DNA from: Plasmodium relictum
Lineage: Eukaryota; Apicomplexa; Aconoidasida; Haemosporida; Plasmodiidae
NCBI RefSeq assembly: GCF_900005765.1
Contig: NC_041689.1
Span: forward strand, 124,001-188,000
Reading direction: 5' to 3'
DNA: 64,000 bases
The notes under the pieces are model-generated. The model saw only the letters and a list, made by a program, of their open reading frames with translations, had not been told where the DNA came from and searched no databases. Of this stretch, positions 23,923-35,567 are shown one piece after another. Position 1 is the stretch's first letter; each line of letters opens with the position of its first letter. Position numbers and translations under genes: made by a program.

Positions 23923-25438
23923 TTTTTTTCAGTCAACAAATGAAATTAAATATATCATTAAATTGCTCAATAAAAATATAGTTTTTCATACAGTTGAAAA
24001 ATCTTATATGGATAATTGTAATTCTCTAAATAACATTACAGTAATAAAAAAAATATAATATATGAGTAACTTTAAAATGTTTCATTTTATGTATCTACAT
24101 ATTTCTTTTTTTTTTTTTAAAGGATAAATTGGATATATTTGTAATAGCTCATTTGCTTGGTTGGTTCATTAAAGGATTTGCTATGAGAAATTTTTTTCTT
24201 CTAAACTTGAATAGTGTATTATTTGAATTGCTAGAATTAAAATTTCAACATTTACTTCCGAATTTTTATGAGTGTTGGTGGGATCATGTTAGCACAGAAG
24301 AAAAAAAAAAAAATCATATCTTTTATATTTACATTTTTGTATTTATTATATCTTAATTTTGTTTTATAATAAGTTCAATATATATATATATATATGTACT
24401 ATTTTCATTTTTAGGTAATATTAGATGTATTGGGTTGTAATTTAATAGGAATTGTGTCAAGTATATTGATTATGAGATATTTTAACATACCAGTATTATT
24501 AAAATTTTTATTAAATAATACATATATATATCTTACTGTTTTTTTTTAATAATAATTTTTTTTTTTTTTCCAGTTATATGACTGGAAAATTCCTGATAAA
24601 ATCAAACTAAAAAAAAAAAATTTAATATTCCCAGCATTAGATAGAATGTAATTTTATTTTATGCATATATATATTATTTTTAATTTTTATATATGACTTT
24701 TTTCTTTTATAATTATTAATTATATTTTTTGTTATCTTGAAGTATTAAATTTTTTTTTTTTTCTATATAGATGTCGAAAAATGTTTAAAAATAGCGCTTC
24801 TTTGCTTTTATTAATTTTTTATTCTGTAATGGTTAATATTATTGATTTAAATATATTCTTTTTAAAGGCTGAATTGAATTTACATCCTACTAATTATATG
24901 ATATTTTTTAGAACAGCTTTAGTTGTTTTAATTTCTGGTGAGATATCTAAAATTCTTTTGAAATATGCTTTGAAAAAAAAATATATCTTCAATTTTTAAT
25001 TATAAATTTTTTTTTTTTTTTATTTTAATTTTTTTTTTTAGTTAAAGCATCTGTTGAGCTACATAATTGCATATCAAAGGAGTAAATAATATAACTTGTT
25101 TTATTTTATTTTTATTTATTATTCATGTGTATACTTACAATTTTTTTTTTAGGGTGAATACTGAAGGAGTTTTTTACGTTTTCATTGTTGCGACAATTTT
25201 TTTATTGGAGTTGCTTTTATGTGTAAAATGGAAGCATAATTTGATATCAGACAACTCAGATTTGGCAATTATTAATGTAATATATATATTTGTTTAAATA
25301 TATATATTTTATCATATTTTAACATTTTTATGAGTATTCATATTTTATTATTTTATTTTATAGGCAACGTGGTTATTTATTACATCTACCTTTTCTTCAG
25401 TACTCCTTTTTCTTTATGCTAATGAATATTTGATATAA
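23525..25438 (+). CDS. PSS: phosphatidylserine synthase (base-exchange type), 5' end unresolved
   Basis: Ten exons are visible: 23525-23614, 23684-23831, 23933-24040, 24123-24287, 24415-24492, 24574-24647, 24771-24937, 25042-25081, 25153-25276 and 25364-25438. All junctions are GT/AG and in frame, covering about 355 aa. The core matches eukaryotic PSS1/PSS2: DKLDIFVIAHLLGWFIKG, then LLPNFYECWWDH spliced to VILDVLGCNLIGI, with the acidic and Asn residues of the active site retained. Later membrane spans include LNIFFLKAELNLHP. Several hydrophobic segments agree with an ER integral membrane enzyme that swaps phospholipid head groups for serine. The first visible exon starts inside the first membrane span (SLYLLCFSLVASLVL), so perhaps 20-40 N-terminal residues are missing upstream. 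It is shorter at the C-terminus than human PSS1. Confidence 0.9.
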
Positions 25439-25739
25439 TTATAGCTAATTAAATGTCGTCATTATTTAAAAATATAAAATTATTAAAGTTTTTAATTAAA
25501 TTAGTTCAATTGTTTTAATAAAAATTATGTTTTAATTTTGAATTAATTTTTATTAATAAAAAGTTTATTATTTAATTTATATAAAATATAATAATGTTTT
25601 TAAAATATTTATTAATAAAAAAAAAAAAAAAAATAATAATAAGTAAACATTATGAATAATCATAATTACAATTGTTTTTTAAAAACAAATTCAAAATATA
25701 TAGTTTGTTAAAAAAATTTTTTTTTTAAATACATGATAA
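25439..25739. other. short intergenic region between convergent genes
   Basis: About 300 bp shared 3' flank of PS synthase and the next minus-strand gene; AT-rich with a poly(dA) near 25618-25633. Nothing else was seen. Confidence 0.6.
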
Positions 25740-26585
25740 TTAAAATATGTTTGATAATTTTTTCATTGTACATATATATGAATTATATGAAAGAATTAAA
25801 ATATATTTTTTTATATTTATTGTATGTGTATAAGCACTATTTATCGCTAAATTATAAATGTTTATTTTTAGTTTTAAATCATTTTCAATATAATACAAAA
25901 TAGTAGTTAACAAAAAAAAAACTTGAATTTCTTTTAAAAAATTAAAATTTAAGTTATTATAAAGATATATTTTTATAATCTTATTCATATCCTTGTCTGA
26001 ATAAAATTTAGTTAGAAATTCATTTTTTGAGAAAAAATGTATAAATTCATATTCGCATATTTTATTTAAAGAAATAAAAGCACTGGTGTCGTTACTTATT
26101 TTTTTTTGACTGCTATTTTTTATTTCATTATTACTGTATAAGTAACTCTTTAACATATTTGTATCAAAAGAAAATTTATATATAAATACATAAAAGAACA
26201 AATATAATTCTTTTAATATCTTGCTGTTATTATGAAAATCTACAAATGTTATTGCTATGTTTTTAATTATATTTTCCACATTTCTTAATTTATCTTTTAA
26301 AAATTTCTCCTTCTCTTTTTTTTTTAAAAATTCATCTCCGCATAGCACATCATTATTATTTTTTGTTATTTTAAAATTAAAAACTGTATTATTTAAATTT
26401 AATAAATGTTCAACCAATTTTTCAAATAACACTAAAAAATTATTATTTAATTCAATATGTTTTTTTATTTTAATTTTCATTATATTTATTGCATATTTTA
26501 CATCTATCTTTTCTTTCGGTAGAAGTATCTTTTCTATTAAATTATTTTTAATATTTTTTAATAAAAATTTTATCTGATTATCCAT
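25740..26585 (-). CDS. conserved-looking protein of unknown function
   Basis: Single exon, 281 aa, ATG at 26585. Not recognised. Composition (Asn, Lys, Ile, Leu, Phe) is typical of genes here, with little low complexity, which argues for a real folded protein. Predicted by eye to be mostly alpha-helical, with amphipathic helices such as NNFLVLFEKLVEHLLNL (about 47-64) and VFFLLTTILYYIE (about 220-232). No signal peptide and no clear membrane span. It is convergent with PS synthase. A spliced C-terminal extension cannot be excluded. Confidence 0.6.
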   Translation of the reverse strand: MDNQIKFLLKNIKNNLIEKILLPKEKIDVKYAINIMKIKIKKHIELNNNFLVLFEKLVEHLLNLNNTVFNFKITKNNNDVLCGDEFLKKKEKEKFLKDKLRNVENIIKNIAITFVDFHNNSKILKELYLFFYVFIYKFSFDTNMLKSYLYSNNEIKNSSQKKISNDTSAFISLNKICEYEFIHFFSKNEFLTKFYSDKDMNKIIKIYLYNNLNFNFLKEIQVFFLLTTILYYIENDLKLKINIYNLAINSAYTHTINIKKYILILSYNSYICTMKKLSNIF

Positions 26586-27645
26586 ATTAAACTCTTTTTT
26601 TTAAAAGAATGATTTTTTTTAAACATTTACATAATATAATCTTTTTTAATTATTAAAAAAAAAAAATGCTTTGAATATATAAAAAAATTATCATTTTGAT
26701 AACATTCTTTTATTTTATTTTACTTCACTTTTTTAAATTGAATATCATAAAAAATTTATCTTAGAATATGTTATTTCTTTTAAAACCACCCAAAATATAT
26801 TGTATTAATTTTAATACCACTTGATACTTTATGCTTGAAATCACTTATATTTATTCCTTAATTAAACTCGACATATTCCTTAATGATTATATTTATCTTA
26901 ATTTATTTTAATGCAAATATTTAGTTCATGAAGTGTTTTTTCATTAATTATATTTTTCTGTATTTTATTTATTATATTTTTAGATTTTTAACTATAAAAT
27001 ATCAGAATAAAAAACAAAAAAATATTTATTTTTCAAAAACTTGAAGTGTTTCATTAGACATCGCATATATAATTTTTTTTTTATTAAAGTGAATAAAAGA
27101 ATTTTTAAGTCTAGTAATTTTTTTATAAGTTACTCTATATTTTTTTTTTTACATTTTTTTTGAGTTCTAATTAGCATGCGGCAAATATAATTTTTTATTT
27201 ATTTGATAAACTACCTTTTTTCATTTTATTTTAAAGTTAAATATGAAATTTTTTTTTTTCTTTTTCTTTTTTTTTTTGTAAAATACACTACATATATAGC
27301 TATATTATTTTATATAAAATATTTAATAATTTCCATATTATGTATATGTTTTATATATTATTAAATATATAAATTTTTAGTATTATTTATATGTTATCTT
27401 TTTTTTTTTTTTTTATTTATATACAACTTTTTAATTAAATTTTTTAAAATATTTGAGTAAATATATAGAAATATTTATTATAAAAAAGCTATTAATTGAA
27501 GTATTTATATTTGCAGTTGAAATGTGATAAACATTTTTCTTTTTATTGATTTTTATTAATTTGTATTTCAAATTTTTTTTTTTTATTTTATGTAAATAAA
27601 TAATATATTTCTTTTTTTTTTTTTTTTTTTTTAAGTTAAAAGAAA
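26586..27645. other. intergenic region (divergent promoters)
   Basis: Upstream of both the unknown 281-aa gene (minus) and SRP receptor alpha (plus). Strongly T-rich on the plus strand, with poly(dT) at 27249-27278, 27402-27414 and 27611-27632 just before the SRP receptor start. No motif was recognised. Confidence 0.55.
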
Positions 27646-29235
27646 ATGATAGATGTAATTAATATATTTAGTAAAGGTGGAATTTTATTATGGTCTTATA
27701 ATTTTTATGATATTGGAGATACAACAATGAGATTGATTGTTAAAAATGTTTTAATAGAAGAAAAATATGATGAATTTTGTAAAAAGTATAATAATTTCCA
27801 TGTAAAATGGAAATTAATAAATGACCTAGATATAGTTATACTTATTGTTTATCAGGGAATTCAAAATACTACTTACTTAGATAATCTATTTTTAAAAATA
27901 AAAAAAGCTTTTATAAAGTTATTCCCTAATAATATAGATATATTCGCAATTGACATTCCAATAAATTTTGATAAGCAATTTTTAAAAATTTTAGATGAAA
28001 ATGAGAATATTTTACGTAATAAAAGTAATAATGATATTAAGAAAAAAGAAAAAAATAATAAATTGAAAAGTGAAGAAGAAAAAATTAACGATAATGATGA
28101 CAACCTTTCTAATAATAAGAAAAAAGGAAAAATAAAGAAAACTGCAAGAGAATGGGAATTAAGTCAAAAGGTGACTAAAAAAGATATGGAAAAATTAGAT
28201 TATTCTAAAAATGAAAATAAAAATGGTTTTAACGAAATAGAGAAATATGAAGGAGAATTAGATGATTCAAGTGACGATGATACAGATTACAAAAATACCT
28301 TCTTAAATAAGTTGAACGATACTTTTTTAAAATTTTTTTCTTATAACAATAAAATTGAAGAAGAAGATATAGAAAGTATCTTACAAGAAATAAAAAATAA
28401 GTTACTTTCTAAGAATGTTGCTGTAGACATATGTGATACATTAATAAATAGAATGAAAGAAAATTTAATAGGAAAAAAAAAAACAATTTTTGCTAGAAAT
28501 GTCAAAAATGTTGTTTCAAATGTTTTAACCGAAACAATACAAACCATATTAATACCAAAAGACTCAGTAGATGTACTACGTTCAGCTCTAGAAGCTAAGT
28601 CCTTAGGTAAATTATATTCAATAGTATTTTTAGGGGTAAACGGTGTTGGGAAATCAACGAATTTAGCAAAGGTTTGTTACTATTTAAAGAATAAAGGAAA
28701 TCTGAAAATTATGATAGCTGCGTGTGATACCTTTAGAGCTGGAGCAGTAGAACAATTAAGAACTCATGCAAATTGCTTGGATGTATTTTTATACGAAAAA
28801 GGATATGGAAAAGATGCTTCCAGTATTGCTAAAGATGCCATTTTGTACGCAAAAAAAGAAAACTACGATGTTATTCTAATTGATACAGCAGGAAGAATGC
28901 AAGATAATGAACCCTTAATGAGATCTTTAGGAAAATTAATTTTAAATAATAATCCAGATTTAATTTTATTTGTAGGAGAGGCATTGGTAGGAAATGATGC
29001 AATAGACCAGTTAAAAAAATTTAATCAAGCTCTGGTAGAAGCAACGTGTAATTCAAATAAAAGAACAATTGATGGAATACTTTTAACGAAATTTGATGCA
29101 GTTGATGATAAAGTTGGCACTGCTCTTTCTATGGTATATTTAACAGGAAAGCCAATTGTTTTTGTTGGGGTTGGGCAAAAATATACACATCTCAAAAAAT
29201 TTAATGTAAATATGGTTGTTAAGGCATTAAGTTAA
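27646..29235 (+). CDS. SRPRA: signal recognition particle receptor subunit alpha
   Basis: Single exon, 529 aa. The N-terminal SRX longin-like domain (about 1-125) opens MIDVINIFSKGGILLWSY, as in the eukaryotic receptor, and binds the beta subunit at the ER. A charged Lys/Glu linker follows (about 130-230). The NG domain comes next, with the helical N part at about 235-310. GTPase motifs are G1 GVNGVGKST (about 326), the DTFRAGAVEQLR insertion-box region, G3 DTAGRMQ (about 423), G4 TKFD (about 484) and the closing G5 region with GVGQ. All catalytic motifs are intact. It docks SRP-ribosome complexes at the ER membrane by paired GTPase action with SRP54. The linker is shorter than in mammals (human about 638 aa). 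Confidence 0.96.
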   Translation: MIDVINIFSKGGILLWSYNFYDIGDTTMRLIVKNVLIEEKYDEFCKKYNNFHVKWKLINDLDIVILIVYQGIQNTTYLDNLFLKIKKAFIKLFPNNIDIFAIDIPINFDKQFLKILDENENILRNKSNNDIKKKEKNNKLKSEEEKINDNDDNLSNNKKKGKIKKTAREWELSQKVTKKDMEKLDYSKNENKNGFNEIEKYEGELDDSSDDDTDYKNTFLNKLNDTFLKFFSYNNKIEEEDIESILQEIKNKLLSKNVAVDICDTLINRMKENLIGKKKTIFARNVKNVVSNVLTETIQTILIPKDSVDVLRSALEAKSLGKLYSIVFLGVNGVGKSTNLAKVCYYLKNKGNLKIMIAACDTFRAGAVEQLRTHANCLDVFLYEKGYGKDASSIAKDAILYAKKENYDVILIDTAGRMQDNEPLMRSLGKLILNNNPDLILFVGEALVGNDAIDQLKKFNQALVEATCNSNKRTIDGILLTKFDAVDDKVGTALSMVYLTGKPIVFVGVGQKYTHLKKFNVNMVVKALS

Positions 29236-30504
29236 AAAATAATTGCTCTATTATGTGCACAAGTAAAAGGGAAGAGTAAAAGAAGTACAAACATAAATAA
29301 AAAAAAAAATATAAGCTAATACAAAAAATTATAGAAAAAAGTACACATACAAAAAAAAAAAAAAAAAAAAAAAATAAAATAGATAAAATTATTTGTAAAG
29401 CTATTCATACTTTAGATATTCAGTAAGTTTTTATATATAATTCTATATTTTCAATTTTAAGAGATAATTAGAAAAACTAGCAAGAGGAAATAATGCGTAT
29501 AAAAAATTAAAGAAATAAAATGAATCTTTTCTAGAAAAGTATTTTAGTGTTCTAAATACTGTGAAGTATATATTGTTGTTTTAAAATTGTTTTTTTGAAA
29601 AATAAATCAAAATGAAAATATTGCATTTGCTTAATAAATAATATAAGAAACATATATATTTGTAAGTATATAAATAAATAATTAAAATTTGTTCAATAAA
29701 AAAATAATTTTTTTTTTTTTTTGTATTTTTGTGTTTATATAATTTTTTAATTTAAAGTGAAATATTCTATTTCTCACAGATCATTCATGAATATGTTCAG
29801 AATGCTTAAAATTTTCTATTTTATATATATTGATAAGAAACAATTTTTTTTTTTTTGAACATAAGGTTAGACAAATAAAAATTAAATCTTTTTTAAATTG
29901 TTATAGAATTTTCTTTATAAGTTTTTTTTTTTTCTTTATCATAATTAGTGCTGTGATTCATATTTTAAGGATTTTTCTATTTTCCATACTATGAAAATCT
30001 AAAAATTATAATTAATATGTATTTTAATATCTCTAGCTAAAAATTAAGAAAAATTTTTAAGGGAAACTAATGTTAATATCATACATACATTTTATTAAAA
30101 GAAAATAAATTATAATTCTGTTATTATATTTGCTAATTGAATATTGCAATTTAATTTTATAATTTTTTACAGAAATTTTTAATAATAAAATGCCAAAATG
30201 AATTATGAAGAAATATAATGAATAATTATATTTCTTTTAAGTAGATAATATATGTATCTACAAAATAATATTAATAAAAGTTTTTTAATTAGTAATGAAA
30301 AAAAGAAAAAGTATATTGATATATAAATGTATTTAAAATTCACAAGTTATTTAAAGTTTAAAATGAATATTATTAATATTCTTTTCCCGAAAAAAAAAGG
30401 AATTATTTTAAGATATATAATGAAAATTTTTTTTTTTTTTTAATAGGAAGAAAATAAATGAGATAAAAATATAATTTGATATATTAAGAATAAAAAGTTC
30501 TATA

Positions 30505-30556
<52 letters not shown>
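29236..30556. other. intergenic region between convergent genes
   Basis: About 1.3 kb of shared 3' flank of SRPRA (plus) and NDK (minus). It includes poly(dA) at 29350-29374 and the (TA)n at 30509-30552 that abuts the NDK stop. No coding or RNA feature was seen. Confidence 0.6.
30509..30552. repeat. (TA)n microsatellite, about 44 bp
   Basis: Pure TA run ending about 5 bp beyond the stop codon of the NDP kinase gene, so it lies in its 3' untranslated region. Confidence 0.95.
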
Positions 30557-31006
30557 TTATTCACATATCCATTCCTTTAAGTGATAATTCCATTGTACTA
30601 ATTCTTCTGGTTTAAACCAAATATTAATTTCTCTGTTAGCAGAAGCAACCGAGTCACTTCCATGAATTACATTTTTACCTACCTCTAAACAAAAATCTCC
30701 TCTAATAGTACCTACACTGCTATTTAATGGATTAGTTTCCCCAATTAATTTTCTTCCTTGATTCACTATATCTACTCCTTCCCAAACCATAGCAACAACT
30801 GGTCCTTTACCAACATATTCTATTAAAGAATTAAAAAAGGGCTTATCACATAAATCCTTATAATGTTCTCTTAATATTTCTTTGCTGGGATTTAACATTT
30901 TTACAGCTATCATTTTATATCCTTTTTTTTCGAAACGTTTTATTATTGAACCTACCAAGCCTCTCTGTACTCCATCTGGTTTAACCATAATAAAACTTTT
31001 CTCCAT
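30557..31006 (-). CDS. NDK: nucleoside diphosphate kinase
   Basis: Single exon, 149 aa, the normal group I NDK length. It begins [19 protein letters not shown], with the ATP-binding Lys, and has the active-site His in the NVIHGSDS motif near residue 118. The Kpn-loop region ([19 protein letters not shown]) and the C-terminal [11 protein letters not shown] are conserved. It transfers the gamma phosphate from ATP to other NDPs through phosphohistidine, keeping nucleotide pools balanced in the cytosol. There is no targeting extension. All key residues are present. Confidence 0.97.
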   Translation of the reverse strand: MEKSFIMVKPDGVQRGLVGSIIKRFEKKGYKMIAVKMLNPSKEILREHYKDLCDKPFFNSLIEYVGKGPVVAMVWEGVDIVNQGRKLIGETNPLNSSVGTIRGDFCLEVGKNVIHGSDSVASANREINIWFKPEELVQWNYHLKEWICE

Positions 31007-32507
31007 ATTTATAATATTTATTTTTAATATATATATATATATATTTATTTATTTATTTTATATTTTTAATCTCTAATTACTTTTTTCAAAAAAAAAAAAA
31101 AAACTATATCTTTTTTTTTAGTAAGTACTAGTATTTTTATATATATTTCTTTTATAAATAAAATTTTTTTTCAATGAAATATAATTTAAAAATTTTCTTT
31201 TCTTTATTATATAAATGTATACAAATTTTATTTATATATATATCTTATTTTTTGCACTAATGATTTAATATTCGATAGGATAATAATCATAATTTTTTTA
31301 ACTCTTATATAATTAATTTATTCATATTTTTAAAGTATTCTTAAAAAAAAAGTATAAAAGCAATATATTTTGATAATATTTTTTAATGTATGATGTTTTT
31401 TAATACTAATACTTAATTTTTATATTAATGTTGATGCACGGTAATGATCATTTGTGCTTTTATGTTTTTATATTTAAAAAAAATTAATTTTTATATTAGT
31501 TAAAATATATCAATAATATAAAAAAAATGTTAATGTAATTTCAAAGTCATTTTAAATATATATTGCCTATAATTCATAGGAATTAATTTTTGCTTCATTA
31601 TTACGTTAATTATAATATTTTTAGAGGAAAAAAATTAAGAAAAGAATTAATATTTAATTTTATTATTATACTTTTTTTGAATTCACTTAATTTAAGGATT
31701 AAGAAGTAAGAAAAAAAAAAGTTTTTTTTGAATAATACACATATAAAAGAATATATAGAAGTGCATACCTTTGTTCTATTTATTTTTTCGATTTTATTCT
31801 TTATTTTTTATTAAGATTTACCTTTAATAAATTTCTTTATTAATATTATTTTTTATAATATATATGTATAATTTAAAAGTGTACATGGTAATTTGATTTA
31901 TATGATTATATATATTTTTAAAATATGATATTAATAAATTTTTTAAAAATGCATATAAAAAAATTGCATAAAGGATCCAATTTATTTTATAATGCATCTT
32001 TTATTTTTATTAGAGATTTATAATTTTTAATTTTCCTTGAAAAAAATGAAAAATTTTATATGTCAACATGTGAAATCCACTTTCATGTTTATTACAGTTA
32101 TAAAATTTATCCTAGTATTTTTAACACATTTCATAATTTTATTATAAAAAAAAAAGTATCCCATAGTAGATTGCTTTTAAAAAATATTATATAAAAAATA
32201 AATAATTCTTTATTCTGTTATTCCCATTTATTTATATTTTTTTATGTTTTTGTTTATTTTTAATTTTGATTTATATGCACAATTTTGAAGCTTTCATAAA
32301 ATGTAGAAAAAAAAAAAAATAGAAAAAAAAGAAAAAAAAAAGTAATAGTGGAATACCACTCTAAAATTTTATAACAATAAAAAAATAAGAGAAAAATTTC
32401 GGCTTCGTAAATTTTTTTAACTACATAATATATTAACAAAATAGTATATATATATATATATATATGTAAAAATATTTTTTATTAATTTCTAATTGATAAA
32501 AAGTAAA
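31007..32507. other. intergenic region (divergent promoters)
   Basis: Upstream of NDK (minus) and the DUF501 gene (plus). It contains poly(dA) at 31088-31103 and 32308-32342, a short (TA)n at 32444-32465, and a slightly less AT-rich patch near 31428-31456. GTGTAC occurs at 31879-31884. Nothing else was recognised. Confidence 0.55.
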
Positions 32508-35129
32508 ATGAATGATATATCTATTGAACAAATTACATTACAAAATAATTTTTTAAGGGAATTAGATTTATTTTGCATTTTTAAATTTATTATTACTAAT
32601 GATATCCAAATTTATAATGAAGACTCTTATAAAAGCTTACTAAATATAGTCAATTCATCTAAAATTTTTAGTATTGAATCAAAAAATACATTTTCAAATG
32701 ATGAAAAAATATATAAGAAATTCTTTTATAGCTATGGGAGATTCCTTAAAATAAAAAATAATATGAATGTTAAATTAAAAGATGAAATAATAAAAAACGA
32801 AAAAAAAGAAATTTATAATAATAACTCTCTTTTTTCTAAAAATTTAAACAACAAAAATTTATTTGAATTTTTTAAATTTCCAAAAAATAAAGAGGTATCA
32901 AACTATATAAAAAAAATATGCATTGATAATTTGATAAATGAACCATTAAATATAAATTTAAGTTTTGTAAAATTTGATAAAAAGAAAAAAAAAAAAAAGG
33001 GGAAAATTAAAAACGATTCAAAAGAATTATTTAAAAAATTATTTAAATCTAATAGCGATTCGGGTATTTTAAGTAGTAACTTAAGAATTCAATGCACTGG
33101 TTGCGATGATACCCAGGAATGTTACAAAAAACCATCAGAGAATTTTAAAAAGTTTTTCAATAAAACAAATACATCCATTTCAGATTCTTTTAAATCATTA
33201 ACTAATTTAAAAAATTCATTTGATGAAATATATGAAAATAATTACTTCATTGCGAATTGTAGCAATTCAGATGAATCTGTATATAATTATTTTAGTGAAT
33301 CTACTAATATAGAAGATAATACAGATAAAAACAAGAATTTTAAATGTAAAAATTCAAATTTATCACATAGATTATCTATGTACAATTTTAGCTTATTAAA
33401 AAATAGCAATCCCTTGAATACCTTTTTTGATGATAATTCTTTATGTTTAAATCATTTTTATGATATTCACAATATGCTAAATAGAGATCCAATTGGATTA
33501 AGAAAAATAAAAATTATGCTAAAAAAAGACATTGGTACTATTAGTATATCTCCCTTTTATATAAATTTTGACTGTTCCAGAATATTTGAAAATGTATGTA
33601 GAACTTTTAATTTGAATAAATATGATTATAAAAAGCAAAATTTATATCATATAATAAATTTATGCTTTAGTAATGAAAACTCTTTATCTATAATAAAAAA
33701 TATTTTTTTAGATGATTTATATAAACAGCAAAAGATATATGAAAATGAATTGAATTATAAAAAAAATTATAGAAAAAGAAACTCTTTAAATAAAAAGAAT
33801 ACCGAAAATATATTAGAAATTTTAGATGATGAAAAAAGAATTAATGTATTATATTTCATTAACCGCTTTTTATATTCTCAAAAGACTCCCTTATCTTATT
33901 TATTTAGGGATTATACTATAAATGAATATTATAAAGATAATAATGACGCTGATAAAGATTTATATTTTGATGAATTAACAGTTGATTATTTTTTATTTTT
34001 GATGATTTTTGAAAAAAAAATTGAAAAAAATTTTTATAAATATCTAATTAAAAAAATTCATCAATGTAAAAGAAATTTTGTCTTTCAAAATAAAGATTCC
34101 GTCTCTTCCAGTAATAGCATTAATAATGATAAAATAATAAAAAAAGAACAAATATTTATCAATGACAAAGAAAAGCAAAAAGGTGAAGATAACAAAGAAA
34201 TTAGAACTAAACATTACAATGGAAAAACAAAGGTATATATGAAAGAAAATGAACATGAGATATATAAAAGCAAAAAAAAAAATGATTGTTATAACAATGG
34301 AACTTATTTATTAACTAATTATCAAAGAGCCAATGAAATTAGAATAAATGATATAAATGGTTATTCGAAAGAGTTAATTGGTGATAAAACAGCTTTGGAA
34401 AAAGGCGCCTATCTTCTAGAAAATATAGATAAAATACATAAGAATGATAATAAATTTTCGTCAAATGAAGAAATTAAATGCGAAATAAAAAATCATAATC
34501 ATAGTGTGGGTACTGAATTAAATAATTTAATCAATAATACAACAGAAGAAAATAGTGAAGAAAATTATGAAAATTTTAAAAAAATGAATGAAAATGAAAT
34601 AATATTATTAAAATGTATTAGGCCTTTTCCTACTATATATTGGCTTATTAATAAAAATGTATGTGCATATATTTCTCATTTAGAAAAAATTAATATAATT
34701 AAAAATATTGAAAAATTTATTAATCATAGAAATGATGAATTTAATTTACTTAGATATTATTTGATATATGATCACTTAAAGTATATAGTAATCCGACTAA
34801 GGCATATAAACAAAAGGATTTTAATTTTTTTCTATAACTTTTTTGTAAATAGTGATAACTTTTTGAATCAGTATGCAAGTAAGGATATAATGAAATCTTA
34901 TAACAATTCTTTTGAAGTTAAACCAGTTGCAAACGAATATTTTAAGAAGTATCAAACAAATTCTAATGTTGTTTCAGAAATACTCAGAAAAATTAATACG
35001 TTAAGAATAAAAGGAATTGGAGGAATCTCCAATTTTTTAACATTAAAATGTATTCATCTTCATTTCGCATCACATTTATCCTACCCGAATACTATTGGTT
35101 ATATTTTAGAAGAATACTTTAAATCGTAG
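32508..35129 (+). CDS. large protein with a split DUF501 domain
   Basis: Single exon; the first ATG in frame is 32508, giving 873 aa. Three segments match the bacterial DUF501 family (for example M. tuberculosis Rv1025) in order. LNRDPIGLRKIKIMLKKDIG (about 324-343) fits the family 'LgReP.Gv..ia.R...G' start. RPFPTIYWL...ISHLEKI (about 705-725) fits 'PFPTLYyLt...sRLE'. GIGGISNF..LKCIHLHFASHL (about 836-857) followed by NTIGY fits 'KCLHvliAhsLA...NPfG'. Between the first and second segments lies about 350 residues of Asn/Lys-rich insert. An N-terminal 320-residue region is unrelated and has a CTGCDDTQEC patch near residue 200. The biochemical role of DUF501 is not known to me. The family call is by eye but rests on three ordered blocks. 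Confidence 0.7.
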   Translation: MNDISIEQITLQNNFLRELDLFCIFKFIITNDIQIYNEDSYKSLLNIVNSSKIFSIESKNTFSNDEKIYKKFFYSYGRFLKIKNNMNVKLKDEIIKNEKKEIYNNNSLFSKNLNNKNLFEFFKFPKNKEVSNYIKKICIDNLINEPLNINLSFVKFDKKKKKKKGKIKNDSKELFKKLFKSNSDSGILSSNLRIQCTGCDDTQECYKKPSENFKKFFNKTNTSISDSFKSLTNLKNSFDEIYENNYFIANCSNSDESVYNYFSESTNIEDNTDKNKNFKCKNSNLSHRLSMYNFSLLKNSNPLNTFFDDNSLCLNHFYDIHNMLNRDPIGLRKIKIMLKKDIGTISISPFYINFDCSRIFENVCRTFNLNKYDYKKQNLYHIINLCFSNENSLSIIKNIFLDDLYKQQKIYENELNYKKNYRKRNSLNKKNTENILEILDDEKRINVLYFINRFLYSQKTPLSYLFRDYTINEYYKDNNDADKDLYFDELTVDYFLFLMIFEKKIEKNFYKYLIKKIHQCKRNFVFQNKDSVSSSNSINNDKIIKKEQIFINDKEKQKGEDNKEIRTKHYNGKTKVYMKENEHEIYKSKKKNDCYNNGTYLLTNYQRANEIRINDINGYSKELIGDKTALEKGAYLLENIDKIHKNDNKFSSNEEIKCEIKNHNHSVGTELNNLINNTTEENSEENYENFKKMNENEIILLKCIRPFPTIYWLINKNVCAYISHLEKINIIKNIEKFINHRNDEFNLLRYYLIYDHLKYIVIRLRHINKRILIFFYNFFVNSDNFLNQYASKDIMKSYNNSFEVKPVANEYFKKYQTNSNVVSEILRKINTLRIKGIGGISNFLTLKCIHLHFASHLSYPNTIGYILEEYFKS

Positions 35130-35522
35130 AATAAATATTTATTTATTTTCATAATGTACTTGGGAAGAAAATTTTAAATTATAAAAAAATTTGCCTTTCT
35201 TTTAAAGTTACATTAAGATAGTAAATGAATATGAAAAAAAAAAAATTCTTGACTTTATAAAATTAAAAAAAAAAAGAAAAGAAATTAATTTTTTTTAATG
35301 ATTTAATTAAAACCTGAAAAAAAAATAAGTTTTCCACAAAATTAATTTAATTTTAATTTTTCCTATTACGCACATAAAAAAAAATTAGAAAAAATAAAAT
35401 TTTTTACATTATTAAGAAAAAAACGAAAGAAAAATATGATTATTATATATTATCTATACAATTAAAAAAAATTCTTTAATTTTTAATTATATCATTTAAT
35501 TTCTTCATGAACTATATATGTA

Positions 35523-35567
<45 letters not shown>

